This document shows positions 14,185-21,861 of a DNA stretch of 42,490 nucleotides, piece by piece (the stretch's first letter is position 1; each line of letters begins with the position of its first letter). The DNA is taken from NCBI GenBank assembly GCA_017415945.1, contig JAFQDR010000208.1, positions 1 through 42,490 of the forward strand, read 5' to 3'. This stretch comes from Oscillospiraceae bacterium (GTDB lineage Bacteria; Bacillota_A; Clostridia; Oscillospirales; Oscillospiraceae). The translations under genes were made by a program, and so were the position numbers. The notes below the pieces were generated by a model, which worked only from the letters and a program-made list of their open reading frames with translations, did not search any database and was not told where the DNA came from.

Positions 14185-16014
14185 TTACAGCAAAGACTGG
14201 TTGGTGAGCATACGGCCTGCGTTTCTGCCGAAGAACAGTGCGCCGCCGATGGAGGTGCCGCAGGTGGGATACTGGGTGCCGTACATACCGGTGCCTGCAA
14301 CTTCACCTGCTGCGTACAGGTTGGGGATGTAGGAGCCGTCGGGTCTGAGAACGCGGGATGCGTTGTCGGTTTCCAGACCGCCGAAGGATACAACAACACA
14401 GGGATGCAGACGCAGTGCTGCGTACTTGGGGCCCTGAATGGGGTGCAGGAATTCTGCGGGCTTGCCGAAGTCTTCATCTACGCCCTTTTCTACCAGCTCG
14501 CAGTAGCGGTCGAAGGTCTTGCGCAGAGTTGCGGGGTTGCAGCCGATCTTTTCTGCCAGTTCTTCAATGGAGTCCGCAACGGGGTCCTTGGAGCGGCCCT
14601 TCAGAGCGGAGCCGAAGCCAAACTGTACGCCGCCGTAGGGTTCCTTGCCGGAGGTGATGTACCAGCCGACCTTGGAGCCGGAGCTCATCAGAGCTTCGCC
14701 TACGGTGTACTGGTAGGTCCATTCGTTGACAACACGGTTGCCAAACTCGTTTACGATCAGACCGGATTCGTCGTTGATGCCGACGCCGTTGGTCAGAGAG
14801 GTGTAAACAGTCTGGATCGCGGGGTGCTTGAAGTTCTTTGCGCCGATCTTTTCAGCAGCGATCAGGCCGTCGCCAACCTGACCACGGGGAATGTTGGAGA
14901 AGTAGTCGTCGCCTACGGGGTAGTAGGGGATGACCATGTCACGGTTGCGTGCGTAGCCGCCGGTTGCCAGAACAACACCCTTGGTGGTGTGAACGACGAG
15001 CTTTGCGCCGTTGTAGCGTTCGCAGATGGCACCAACGACCTTGCCCTGTGCGTCGATCATCAGTTCCTTCAGAGAGGTATAGTACTGGATTTCGCCGCCC
15101 AGATCGTTTTCATAGTACAGAGTCAGAGGAGTGGAGATTTCGCCGCCCTGACCGTTGGTCTGACCGCCGCCGCCGGGAGAGTTGTGTACACGCCAGGGCT
15201 GCAGGGATACGTGGATGGCTTCAACGTCCAGAACCTCAAAGTGGGTCTTGAGAACGCCGTCCTTCTTGTAGGGCTTGGAGGTGTGCAGCTTCAGTTCATC
15301 CCAAGGTTGGTTCATAATGATTTCTTCGTCGCCCTTGATGGTGGCTTCGATAGAGCTCAGCCAGTCGATGGTCTGATTCAGATGGTCTACCAGATAACGG
15401 GTCTTGGGGCCGTCCATCAGGTTGCCGCGGCGGTTGCCCACTTCCATCAGATAGTCGTAGGTCATGTCCGCATTGTCGTAAATGCCCTGCTTCTTCTGTG
15501 CCTTGGAGTCACAAGCCAGCAGCTTGCCGCCGGAACGAGCGGTGGAGCCGCCGGTCACGCCCTGCTTTTCTACCAGCAGAACCTTTGCGCCGCCCAGAGT
15601 TGCTTCGATTGCAGCTGCCAGACCGCCTGCGCCGCCGCCTGCAACCAGAACGTCAACGGTGATTTCCTCGTCCTTGTAGTCGGGCAGCTTGGGGCCGTCC
15701 TTGGCCTTCAGAGCCTTAATGTCTTCGTCGGTTGCGCCTGCTGCCTTCAGAGCCGCAACAACAGCCTGCATCAGTGCTGCACAGGTGGTATCCGCACCCA
15801 GAACGGAGGGAATGTTCAGAGACTGGTATTCCACGATCCACTTGGGATACAGTTCAATGGGGGTGGTGTTCAGACCCCAAGCAATGCCGCGGACTTCCTT
15901 GTGCTTGCCCACAACAACAGCTTCGATTCTGTCTTCGCTTACGGTAACGGATACGGGCAGCTTACCGCGGTAGCCGCGGCCGATGCCTTCGTATGTGCCG
16001 GGAGTATATGCCAT
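14185..16014 (-). CDS. FAD-dependent fumarate/urocanate-reductase-type flavoprotein with N-terminal FMN_bind-like domain
   Basis: 609 residues. Residues 5-95 resemble an FMN_bind domain (GYRGKLPVSVTVSEDRIEAV to AALMQAVVAALKAAG). Residues 119-600 form a FAD_binding_2 module: the Rossmann motif AGGGAGGLAAA (about 125-135), Glu149, TGGSTARSGG (154-163) and the C-terminal FAD loop YPTCGTSIGGALFFGRNAG. There is no signal peptide, so it is cytosolic, unlike FccA/UrdA-type reductases. Such enzymes reduce or oxidise C=C bonds in enoates or ketosteroids. The site where covalent FMN normally attaches (SGAT) reads LGADTT here. It is the last gene of an operon with a CoA-transferase and an SDR, the same trio as baiJKL of Clostridium scindens. 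The substrate is unknown. The start has TAGGAGG upstream. Confidence 0.82.
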   Translation of the reverse strand: MAYTPGTYEGIGRGYRGKLPVSVTVSEDRIEAVVVGKHKEVRGIAWGLNTTPIELYPKWIVEYQSLNIPSVLGADTTCAALMQAVVAALKAAGATDEDIKALKAKDGPKLPDYKDEEITVDVLVAGGGAGGLAAAIEATLGGAKVLLVEKQGVTGGSTARSGGKLLACDSKAQKKQGIYDNADMTYDYLMEVGNRRGNLMDGPKTRYLVDHLNQTIDWLSSIEATIKGDEEIIMNQPWDELKLHTSKPYKKDGVLKTHFEVLDVEAIHVSLQPWRVHNSPGGGGQTNGQGGEISTPLTLYYENDLGGEIQYYTSLKELMIDAQGKVVGAICERYNGAKLVVHTTKGVVLATGGYARNRDMVIPYYPVGDDYFSNIPRGQVGDGLIAAEKIGAKNFKHPAIQTVYTSLTNGVGINDESGLIVNEFGNRVVNEWTYQYTVGEALMSSGSKVGWYITSGKEPYGGVQFGFGSALKGRSKDPVADSIEELAEKIGCNPATLRKTFDRYCELVEKGVDEDFGKPAEFLHPIQGPKYAALRLHPCVVVSFGGLETDNASRVLRPDGSYIPNLYAAGEVAGTGMYGTQYPTCGTSIGGALFFGRNAGRMLTNQSLL

Positions 16015-16053
16015 AGTAATTGCCTCCTAAAGGATATTTCTCTTATTCCATCC

Positions 16054-16080
16054 ACACAGTGCCCCTTGGGGGCACTGTGT
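16054..16080 (-). other. Intercistronic hairpin
   Basis: ACACAGTGCCCC pairs with GGGGCACTGTGT between the CoA-transferase stop and the flavoprotein ribosome site. It has no T-tail, so it more likely stabilises or processes the mRNA than terminates it. Confidence 0.6.
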
Positions 16081-16094
16081 CGTCGTTTCTTAAT

Positions 16095-17444
16095 TTACTG
16101 GCCCAGCTTTTCGGACTGGTCGTCTCTCCAGAACAGACCGTAGTCCTTCAGACGCCAGTAGACAGCGGTTTCCGCTGCGTCCATGGTAGCGGTTTCGCCC
16201 TTTGCGTACATATCGTCAATGTCTGCTTCGCTGAAGCCCAGCTCGCCCAGAATTTCGCGGCTGTGTTCGCCGAAGGTGGGAGAAGCGGAAACGACCTGTG
16301 CGGGATTGCGGGTGAACTTATTGGGGAGACCGATGCCCTTCATTTCGCCGTAAACGGAGTCAGTCCAGGTGATGATGTCTTCACGAACCTTGTAATGTTC
16401 GTTTTCTTCGATATCATAGGGAGCAAATGCCTTCTGGTTGGGGATGCCCAGTGCGTTCAGCTCAGCTTCCACCTCGTCAACGGTGCGAGCCGCACAATAA
16501 GCGGTAATGGCGTTTTCGATGCGGATGCCTCTGGGCAGGATCTTCAGAGAGCCGGTCATGCCTTCGGGGAAGTCGGGGTCGGTGCCGTCGCCGGGAGTGG
16601 GCAGACCAACCAGAGGATAGCCCTTCTTGGTGTTGCCCGCGCCTACCATGCCGATAAAGATGGTGCCGTCCTTGCAGTCATAGAAAGAGAAGCCCGCAGC
16701 CATATCGTTGACGTTGCCGGTACGGTACTTAACGGGTTCGCCCTTTGCGGGATAGCCCTTGTTGAACCATTCTGCGGGATAGCTGCCCAGCAGACGGAAC
16801 ATGGTTTCGTACTGAGAAATGTCAACGGAGTCACCTTCGCCGGTAACACGTGCGTGGGTCAGAATGGACAGCGCGCAGATGCAGGCGTTCAGTGCGGTTG
16901 CGTAGTCGGACAGATAGGGGTTGACCTTCAGAGGAGGAGAGTCGGGGGATACGCCGTTCATGTACATATAGCCGCCGAATGCCTGACCGGAAACGTCATA
17001 AGCAGCCTTATCCTTTTCGGGACCGTACTGACCGTAGCCGGAAACGTGCACGATGGCCAGCTTGGGATTGACTTCCCACATATGCTCATCGGTAAAGCCG
17101 ATGCGGGCATAGGTGCCGGGGCGACCGGATTCGATCCAAATATCCGCCCATGCGATCAGCTTGTCGAAGGCTTCACGACCGCGCTTGGTACGGGTGTTCA
17201 GGGTCAGGGAGTAGGTGTTTCTGTGGTCCTGAGAGTAGCCGATATTGCCGCGGGTCTGGCAGGGCATATTGGGAGCTTCCACCTGAACGACCTTTGCACC
17301 CATTTCAGCCATCATGCTTGCCGCAAAGGGGCCTGCAATGTTGGTGCCGGTCATCAGTACGTTAACGCTGGACAGTACGCCGAACTTGGGGAATTCGGTG
17401 AACTTCATATGCGTGCCGTAATAGTCAGTGTAATGAGTAGACAT
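16095..17444 (-). CDS. CaiB/BaiF-family (class III) CoA-transferase
   Basis: 449 residues. Class III enzymes move CoA between carboxylic acids through an aspartyl-CoA anhydride. Family landmarks are FPKFGVLSSVNVL, NIAGPFAASMMAEMGAKVVQ (residues 35-54), the segment ADIWIESGRPG, WEVNPKLAIVHVSGYGQYGP and the probable catalytic Asp180 in NPYLSDYATAL. By eye it looks closer to the carnitine/bile-acid subgroup (CaiB, BaiF, BaiK) than to formyl-CoA transferases. It would prime the pathway acid as a CoA ester or recycle CoA without ATP cost. AAAGGA lies nine bases before the ATG; Met13 is an alternative start. The gap to the upstream SDR gene holds the structured element R2. Confidence 0.88.
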   Translation of the reverse strand: MSTHYTDYYGTHMKFTEFPKFGVLSSVNVLMTGTNIAGPFAASMMAEMGAKVVQVEAPNMPCQTRGNIGYSQDHRNTYSLTLNTRTKRGREAFDKLIAWADIWIESGRPGTYARIGFTDEHMWEVNPKLAIVHVSGYGQYGPEKDKAAYDVSGQAFGGYMYMNGVSPDSPPLKVNPYLSDYATALNACICALSILTHARVTGEGDSVDISQYETMFRLLGSYPAEWFNKGYPAKGEPVKYRTGNVNDMAAGFSFYDCKDGTIFIGMVGAGNTKKGYPLVGLPTPGDGTDPDFPEGMTGSLKILPRGIRIENAITAYCAARTVDEVEAELNALGIPNQKAFAPYDIEENEHYKVREDIITWTDSVYGEMKGIGLPNKFTRNPAQVVSASPTFGEHSREILGELGFSEADIDDMYAKGETATMDAAETAVYWRLKDYGLFWRDDQSEKLGQ

Positions 17445-17506
17445 AATTCTAATTCCTTTCTAAATAGTGTATATCAAAACAATTTATCCGTTTTAGTTCC
17501 GCCAAT

Positions 17507-17692
17507 GGCTTCGCAGAATTTCGTGCCTTCGGCACGAAACAAATTCTTATCCATTTTTCGTCGCGACATGTGCGTGACGAAAAATACTTCTCTGCCTGCA
17601 AACGTGCGAGCATCGCGAGTGCGCTGCAGCAGGCTGCTTACCCATCGCCTTGGCGGGGGTTCTCGATTGGAATCCCACAGGGATTTCAATCG
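17507..17692 (-). repeat. Structured multi-hairpin element, copy R2
   Basis: The order on the minus strand starts with a terminal hairpin, CGATTGAAATCCC/GGGATTCCAATCG, eight bases after the SDR stop. Next is CCCCGCC-AAG-GCGATGGG, then a GC-rich middle. The core hairpin ATTTTTCGTC/GACGAAAAAT (17553-17585) follows, then TTTCGTGCC/GGCACGAAA and TTCTGCGAAGC. It lies inside the operon between the SDR and CoA-transferase genes. Confidence 0.8.
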
Positions 17693-17699
17693 AATGATT

Positions 17700-18506
17700 T
17701 TACATATTCAGCCAGCCTGCGTCGATCTTAACTTCCGCACCGGAGATATACCGTGCGGCAACATCGTCAGCCAGGAAGGTGATGAGGTTTGCGCAGTCCT
17801 CGGGAGTGCCCAGAATGGGACGCTTTTCGCCGGGCTTGGTGATGGTGTGCAGAGGTGCTGCGTTGCCTGCACGCATCTGCCATTCCAGAATGCCGATGCC
17901 CAGATCACGGGGAACCTTATTGATTTCGGAGCGGATGTTTGCGGGCTCGATGCAGTTGCAGCGGATTCCCTTTTCGAAGAAGGAAGCGGAAATGTTTCTG
18001 GTGATGCCCAGAACAGCGTGCTTGGTCATAACATACATACAGCCGCCCTTCAGACCACGCAGAGATGCTGCGGAGGCCACATTGACGATGTTTGCGGGAG
18101 TGCCCTGCTCCAGGAATACCTTGATGGCTCTCTGGCAGCCCAGATAGACTGCACGGAGGTTGGTTTCGTACAGCATATCGTACACTTCCTGAGAGGTTTC
18201 GTGGATGGGCAGCTGACCGTCCAGCAGACCTGCGTTGTTCACCAGAACGTCCACATGGCCGAATTCAGCCAGAGCTACGTCGAACATACGGTCGATCTGT
18301 GCGGGATCGCGGACGTCGGTCTGCAGAGGCAGGATCAGACCTGCTGCGCCTGCTGCGGCACATTCGTCACGCAGAGCTTCCAGACGTTCGAAACGACGTG
18401 CGGCAGCAATGACCTTTGCACCTTCCATAGCGAACAGCTTTGCGGTAGCACGGCCGATACCGGAGCTTGCGCCTGTTACGATGACAACCTTGTTTTCGAA
18501 TCTCAT
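17700..18506 (-). CDS. Short-chain dehydrogenase/reductase (SDR), BaiA/FabG-like
   Basis: 268 residues, a classical SDR. The cofactor motif TGASSGIG is at 11-18, NNAG at 90-93, structural Asn116, and the catalytic Ser145-Tyr158-Lys162 (ASAASLRG, YVMTK). Arg37/Arg38 after the second strand (AARRFERL) favour NADP(H), though this is not decisive. The C-terminus ends with the usual cofactor-loop text YISGAEVKIDAGW. It probably oxidises or reduces a hydroxyl/keto group of the substrate handled by the downstream CoA-transferase and flavoprotein. It is the first gene of the operon, with TAGGAGG before the ATG and a promoter facing the LysR gene. Confidence 0.9.
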   Translation of the reverse strand: MRFENKVVIVTGASSGIGRATAKLFAMEGAKVIAAARRFERLEALRDECAAAGAAGLILPLQTDVRDPAQIDRMFDVALAEFGHVDVLVNNAGLLDGQLPIHETSQEVYDMLYETNLRAVYLGCQRAIKVFLEQGTPANIVNVASAASLRGLKGGCMYVMTKHAVLGITRNISASFFEKGIRCNCIEPANIRSEINKVPRDLGIGILEWQMRAGNAAPLHTITKPGEKRPILGTPEDCANLITFLADDVAARYISGAEVKIDAGWLNM

Positions 18507-18566
18507 ATATGTAATCCTCCTATTTTATTTTTTTGCGGCGAACCGAAATCGCCCTCACTTGTTAAT

Positions 18567-18595
18567 ATAATAACATTTTTTGTTCTGTCTGTCTA
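18567..18595 (-). promoter_or_regulatory. Promoter of the SDR/CoA-transferase/flavoprotein operon
   Basis: On the minus strand TAGACA, 17-base spacer, TATTAT. The upstream side faces the LysR promoter and operator. Confidence 0.65.
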
Positions 18596-18611
18596 ATAGG
18601 AAATTTTTGCC

Positions 18612-18640
18612 TTGTCATAACTTCAGCTTATGACTATAAT
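18612..18640 (+). promoter_or_regulatory. lysR promoter with inverted-repeat operator
   Basis: TTGTCA (18612-18617), 17-base spacer, TATAAT (18635-18640). A perfect inverted repeat, GTCATAA-N7-TTATGAC (18614-18634), fills the spacer. This fits a LysR recognition site used for autorepression and for activating the divergent operon. Confidence 0.75.
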
Positions 18641-18669
18641 AAAGATATCAACGAAAAAGGAGTGTTCCC

Positions 18670-19542
18670 ATGAGTATTCAGCGACTGCCCATCTTTCTCT
18701 CCGCCGCCGAGCATCTGAACTTCACCAAGGCTGCGGAAGAGCAGCATATCTCCCAAACCGCAGTCAGCCAGCAGATCAAGCAGCTGGAAAAGGAGCTGGG
18801 CTTCCAGCTGTTCATTCGCGGGAAGCGAGGGGTGACCCTGACCCCCGCAGGCATGGAATATTACCGCCAGTGCAAGAAGATCATGGCCCAGTATCAGACC
18901 GCCGTAGCCAAGGGGCAGCGTGTGGCGGGAGGGCAAGGGAACTCCTTGACCATCGGGTATGCGGGAGCCTATGAGCTTTGGAACGCCACCAAGCTCCTCC
19001 GTGAGTATTACCGCGCCCACCCCGAGTCCCAAATCGATTTGAAATTCGCAAGCAACCAGACCCTGCTGGCAGATGTCAGTGCAGGCAAGATCGACATTGC
19101 GGTCATCTGCGACTTCGGGGTGGAGCTCAGCGACTGGCTGGCGGCCAAGCAGCTGTCCAATGACCCCTGTGTGCTGATGATCAGCGCCTGTCACCCCTTG
19201 GCACAAAAGGAGGTGCTTGACAGAAAGGATTTGGCAAACCTCCCCATTGCACTGAACCGTGCCCAGGATACCCAAACCACCGCCAGCCAAATTCTGCAGA
19301 TGTACTCCCATCTGGGCATGAGCGGCAACAAGCGGTATTATATCGACGACTTCTACTCCCTTGCCATGCTGGTCAGCTCGGGCCTTGCGGTCAGCGTAGT
19401 CCCCGACAGTATGCAGCAGATGGGCCCCGACGGTCTGGCCTTCATCCCCATTAAGGGCTTCCACAGCACCGCCGGCACCATGGTGGTCTATCAGAAGCAG
19501 AGCCAAAGTCCTGCGGTAAAATACATTCTCGAATTGCTCTAA
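18670..19542 (+). CDS. LysR-family transcriptional regulator
   Basis: 290 residues. The N-terminal winged HTH (residues 1-60) includes LNFTKAAEEQHISQTAVSQQ and IKQLEKELGFQLFIRGKRGV. The type 2 periplasmic-binding-like effector domain starts at about residue 90 (LTIGYAGAYELWNATKLL). It is divergent from the SDR/CoA-transferase/flavoprotein operon, so it most likely responds to that pathway's substrate or product and activates the operon. AAAGGAG lies before the ATG. The MATE gene starts five bases after its stop, implying co-transcription. Confidence 0.9.
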   Translation: MSIQRLPIFLSAAEHLNFTKAAEEQHISQTAVSQQIKQLEKELGFQLFIRGKRGVTLTPAGMEYYRQCKKIMAQYQTAVAKGQRVAGGQGNSLTIGYAGAYELWNATKLLREYYRAHPESQIDLKFASNQTLLADVSAGKIDIAVICDFGVELSDWLAAKQLSNDPCVLMISACHPLAQKEVLDRKDLANLPIALNRAQDTQTTASQILQMYSHLGMSGNKRYYIDDFYSLAMLVSSGLAVSVVPDSMQQMGPDGLAFIPIKGFHSTAGTMVVYQKQSQSPAVKYILELL

Positions 19543-19547
19543 AACAT

Positions 19548-20930
19548 ATGAAACTGAAAAAACTTATCGGTACAAAAGAATTTTATAAGGCCGCGCTGGC
19601 CATCGCCCTGCCCATTATGATCCAGAACGGGCTCACCAGCTGTGTGAACCTGCTGGACAATCTGATGGTGGGCAGTCTGGGTACGGAGTCCATGACCGCC
19701 GTCTCCATTGCCAATCAGCTGCTGTTTGTGTATCAGCTGACGGTGTTCGGAGGCGTATCCGGTGCCGGCATCTTCACAGCCCAGTTCTACGGCAAGGGCG
19801 ACGACGAGGGTGTACGATACACCATGCGATTTAAGCTCATCATCACAGTGCTGCTGGCCATTGCCGCCGCGGGGATCTTCGCCGCAAGGGGCGGCGTACT
19901 CATGGAGCTGTTCCTCCACGAGGACGAGGTCACCGACCTTGCCCTGTGCCGTAGGGAAGCATTGGCATACCTGCAGATCATGCTCTTTACGGTGTTCCCC
20001 TTTGCCCTGACCCAGGTCTATGGGGACACCCTCCGCAGCTGCGGACACACCACCATCCCCATGTTTGCGGGGACAGCCGCCATTTTGACCAATTTGGTAT
20101 TCAACTACATCCTCATCTTCGGCAAGCTGGGAGCACCTGCCATGGGCGTACGGGGCGCGGCACTGGCCACCCTCCTGTCCCGCATGGTGGAATGCGGGAT
20201 CCTGATGGCTTGGAGCCACACCCACACAGAGCGCTATAGCTTCATCCGCGGCGTGTGGCACAGTCTGCGCATCCCCGCTCCACTGACCAAGCGCATCTCC
20301 CTCACGGGTCTGCCCCTGCTGTTCAACGAGGTATTCTGGTCACTGGGCATGACCACCATGGCACAGTGCTACTCCACCAGAGGCCTGTCCGCTGTGGCAG
20401 CCTTCCAGATCTCCCAAACCGTTTGGCAGCTGTTCACCGTGGTGGCCTTCGCCTTGGGCACCTCCGTAGGCATCATTGCGGGGCAAAGACTGGGCGCAGG
20501 GGAATTGGAAAAGGCTAAGGAGCACGCCTACAAGCTCATCGCCTTTGCAGTCACCGTGGGCGTTGGCTGTGGGGTGATCCTCGGGGCGGCCTCCCCTATC
20601 TTCCCCAAATTCTACAACACCACCGAGGAAGTCCGCACGCTGGCCTCCCAAATGCTCATCATCATGGCCATCTGGATCCCCTTTGTGACCTTCAGCCATT
20701 CCTGCTACTTTACTCTGCGGTGCGGGGGCAAAACCCTCATTACCGTGCTGTTTGACAGTGGGTTCATGTGGGCATTCATTATCCCCTTGGGCTTTATCCT
20801 GTCCCGCTTCACCGCCCTGCCCATGCTGCAGCTCTACTTCCTGTGTCAGCTGCCCGAGCTCATCAAGTGCGCGCTGGGCTTCTTCGCCGTCCGCAGCGGC
20901 AGCTGGGTACAGGATCTGACCGCACAATGA
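19548..20930 (+). CDS. MATE-family efflux transporter
   Basis: 460 residues with about twelve transmembrane helices in two related halves. Helix 1 carries ALPIMIQNGLTSCVNLLDNL and helix 2 SIANQLLFVYQL; the second half starts near KRISLTGLPLLFNEVFWSLG. MATE proteins export cationic drugs or metabolites using Na+ or H+ gradients. The five-base gap after lysR suggests one mRNA, so export of a compound tied to the divergent operon is plausible but unproven. No strong ribosome site precedes the ATG, consistent with translational coupling. Confidence 0.9.
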   Translation: MKLKKLIGTKEFYKAALAIALPIMIQNGLTSCVNLLDNLMVGSLGTESMTAVSIANQLLFVYQLTVFGGVSGAGIFTAQFYGKGDDEGVRYTMRFKLIITVLLAIAAAGIFAARGGVLMELFLHEDEVTDLALCRREALAYLQIMLFTVFPFALTQVYGDTLRSCGHTTIPMFAGTAAILTNLVFNYILIFGKLGAPAMGVRGAALATLLSRMVECGILMAWSHTHTERYSFIRGVWHSLRIPAPLTKRISLTGLPLLFNEVFWSLGMTTMAQCYSTRGLSAVAAFQISQTVWQLFTVVAFALGTSVGIIAGQRLGAGELEKAKEHAYKLIAFAVTVGVGCGVILGAASPIFPKFYNTTEEVRTLASQMLIIMAIWIPFVTFSHSCYFTLRCGGKTLITVLFDSGFMWAFIIPLGFILSRFTALPMLQLYFLCQLPELIKCALGFFAVRSGSWVQDLTAQ

Positions 20931-20933
20931 CCC

Positions 20934-20962
20934 TTGCTATCGGACAGAATTCGACATATAAT
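20934..20962 (+). promoter_or_regulatory. Promoter of the gene at 20994
   Basis: TTGCTA (20934-20939), 17-base spacer, TATAAT (20957-20962). Confidence 0.7.
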
Positions 20963-20993
20963 GTTTTTCATGTTCTATCAATGAGGAGACTAC

Positions 20994-21725
20994 ATGAAGA
21001 AAATCACCCTTGTATCTTTGAATCACTACTGCAAGCTGGTGCTCCGCGGCGGGCTGTTCCTGTTTGCGATTTATCTGTACATCACCCAATGGCGCAGTGC
21101 TCCCCCCTTCGGTCACGAAATCGACAGTCTGTTTTTGATGATCGTGTGGATGCTGGGACTGGCGGAGATCCTCTCCCGCTTCTTCCCCTCCAAGCTGGAA
21201 AGCATGGGCTGCCAGAAGGTATTCGAAAAAAATTATCGTCCTTTGACAGAAACACCCGACAACACCAAAGCGGACATCCGCTGCTCCGTGGGCTTTGTGG
21301 CAGCCATCTGGATCGCCTTTAACTGCGTATTCGGGTACCTGTATCGGAAGGGCATTTTGGATACGGGCTTTATGTACCTGCTGTGCCTGTTCTACTCCGT
21401 ATGCGACATGATCTGCATCCTGTTCTTCTGCCCCTTCCAGAGCTGGTTTATGAAGAACCGCTGCTGCACCACCTGCCGCATTTACAACTGGGACTTCCCC
21501 ATGATGTGGACCCCCATGATCTTCGTGGGAGGCTGGTACGGTCTGACCCTGCTGGGGCTGTCTCTGGTGCTGCTGGCCCGCTGGGAGTATGTAGCCCACA
21601 AGTACCCCGAACGCTTCTCCGTAGCCGCCAACGCCTGTCTCAAGTGCAAAAACTGCCCCGAGCAGCTGTGCCACCACAAAAAGCAGCTCATCGGCCTGTG
21701 GAGGCGCATCAAACCTAAATTCTGA
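20994..21725 (+). CDS. Hypothetical membrane protein with cysteine clusters
   Basis: 243 residues with about five hydrophobic segments (near 14-30, 44-58, 97-117, 124-146 and 170-196). Two cysteine clusters face the same side: NRCCTTCRIYNWD (about 156-168) and CLKCKNCPEQLCHHKK at the C-terminus (about 218-233). The CxxC and CxxC-x4-CHH arrangement could hold zinc or an Fe-S cluster, or take part in redox chemistry; I do not recognise a family. A possible site, TGAGGAG, precedes the ATG. Own promoter and terminator. Confidence 0.7.
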   Translation: MKKITLVSLNHYCKLVLRGGLFLFAIYLYITQWRSAPPFGHEIDSLFLMIVWMLGLAEILSRFFPSKLESMGCQKVFEKNYRPLTETPDNTKADIRCSVGFVAAIWIAFNCVFGYLYRKGILDTGFMYLLCLFYSVCDMICILFFCPFQSWFMKNRCCTTCRIYNWDFPMMWTPMIFVGGWYGLTLLGLSLVLLARWEYVAHKYPERFSVAANACLKCKNCPEQLCHHKKQLIGLWRRIKPKF

Positions 21726-21733
21726 ATAACCGC

Positions 21734-21765
21734 AAAAAAGCTTCTGCAAGAGCAGAAGCTTTTTT
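21734..21765 (+). terminator. Terminator of the gene at 20994
   Basis: AAAAAAGCTTCTGC pairs with GCAGAAGCTTTTTT around AAGA. Confidence 0.9.
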
Positions 21766-21778
21766 ATTGGGTTCACTT

Positions 21779-21814
21779 GTAGGGGCAAGCGGCGGGAGCA
21801 AGCCCCCGCCCTAC
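21779..21814. repeat. GTAGGG palindromic repeat
   Basis: GTAGGGGCAAGCGGCGGGAG continuing to CCCCCGCCCTAC; a member of the REP-like family, between two terminators. Confidence 0.75.
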
Positions 21815-21825
21815 ATTCGCTCTGC

Positions 21826-21858
21826 AAAAAAAGCCGACCTCTTTCGAAGTCGGCTTTT
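21826..21858 (-). terminator. Terminator of the pyr operon
   Basis: On the minus strand AAAAGCCGAC pairs with GTCGGCTTTT followed by more T; it starts four bases after the pyrI stop. Confidence 0.85.
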
Positions 21859-21861
21859 GGA

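Noticed and set aside
14176..18596. Very long plus-strand frames (655 and 858 residues) opposite the flavoprotein, CoA-transferase and SDR genes
   Set aside because: The minus-strand frames carry clear family motifs; the plus-strand frames are Cys/Gly/Val-rich shadows and run through the structured element R2.
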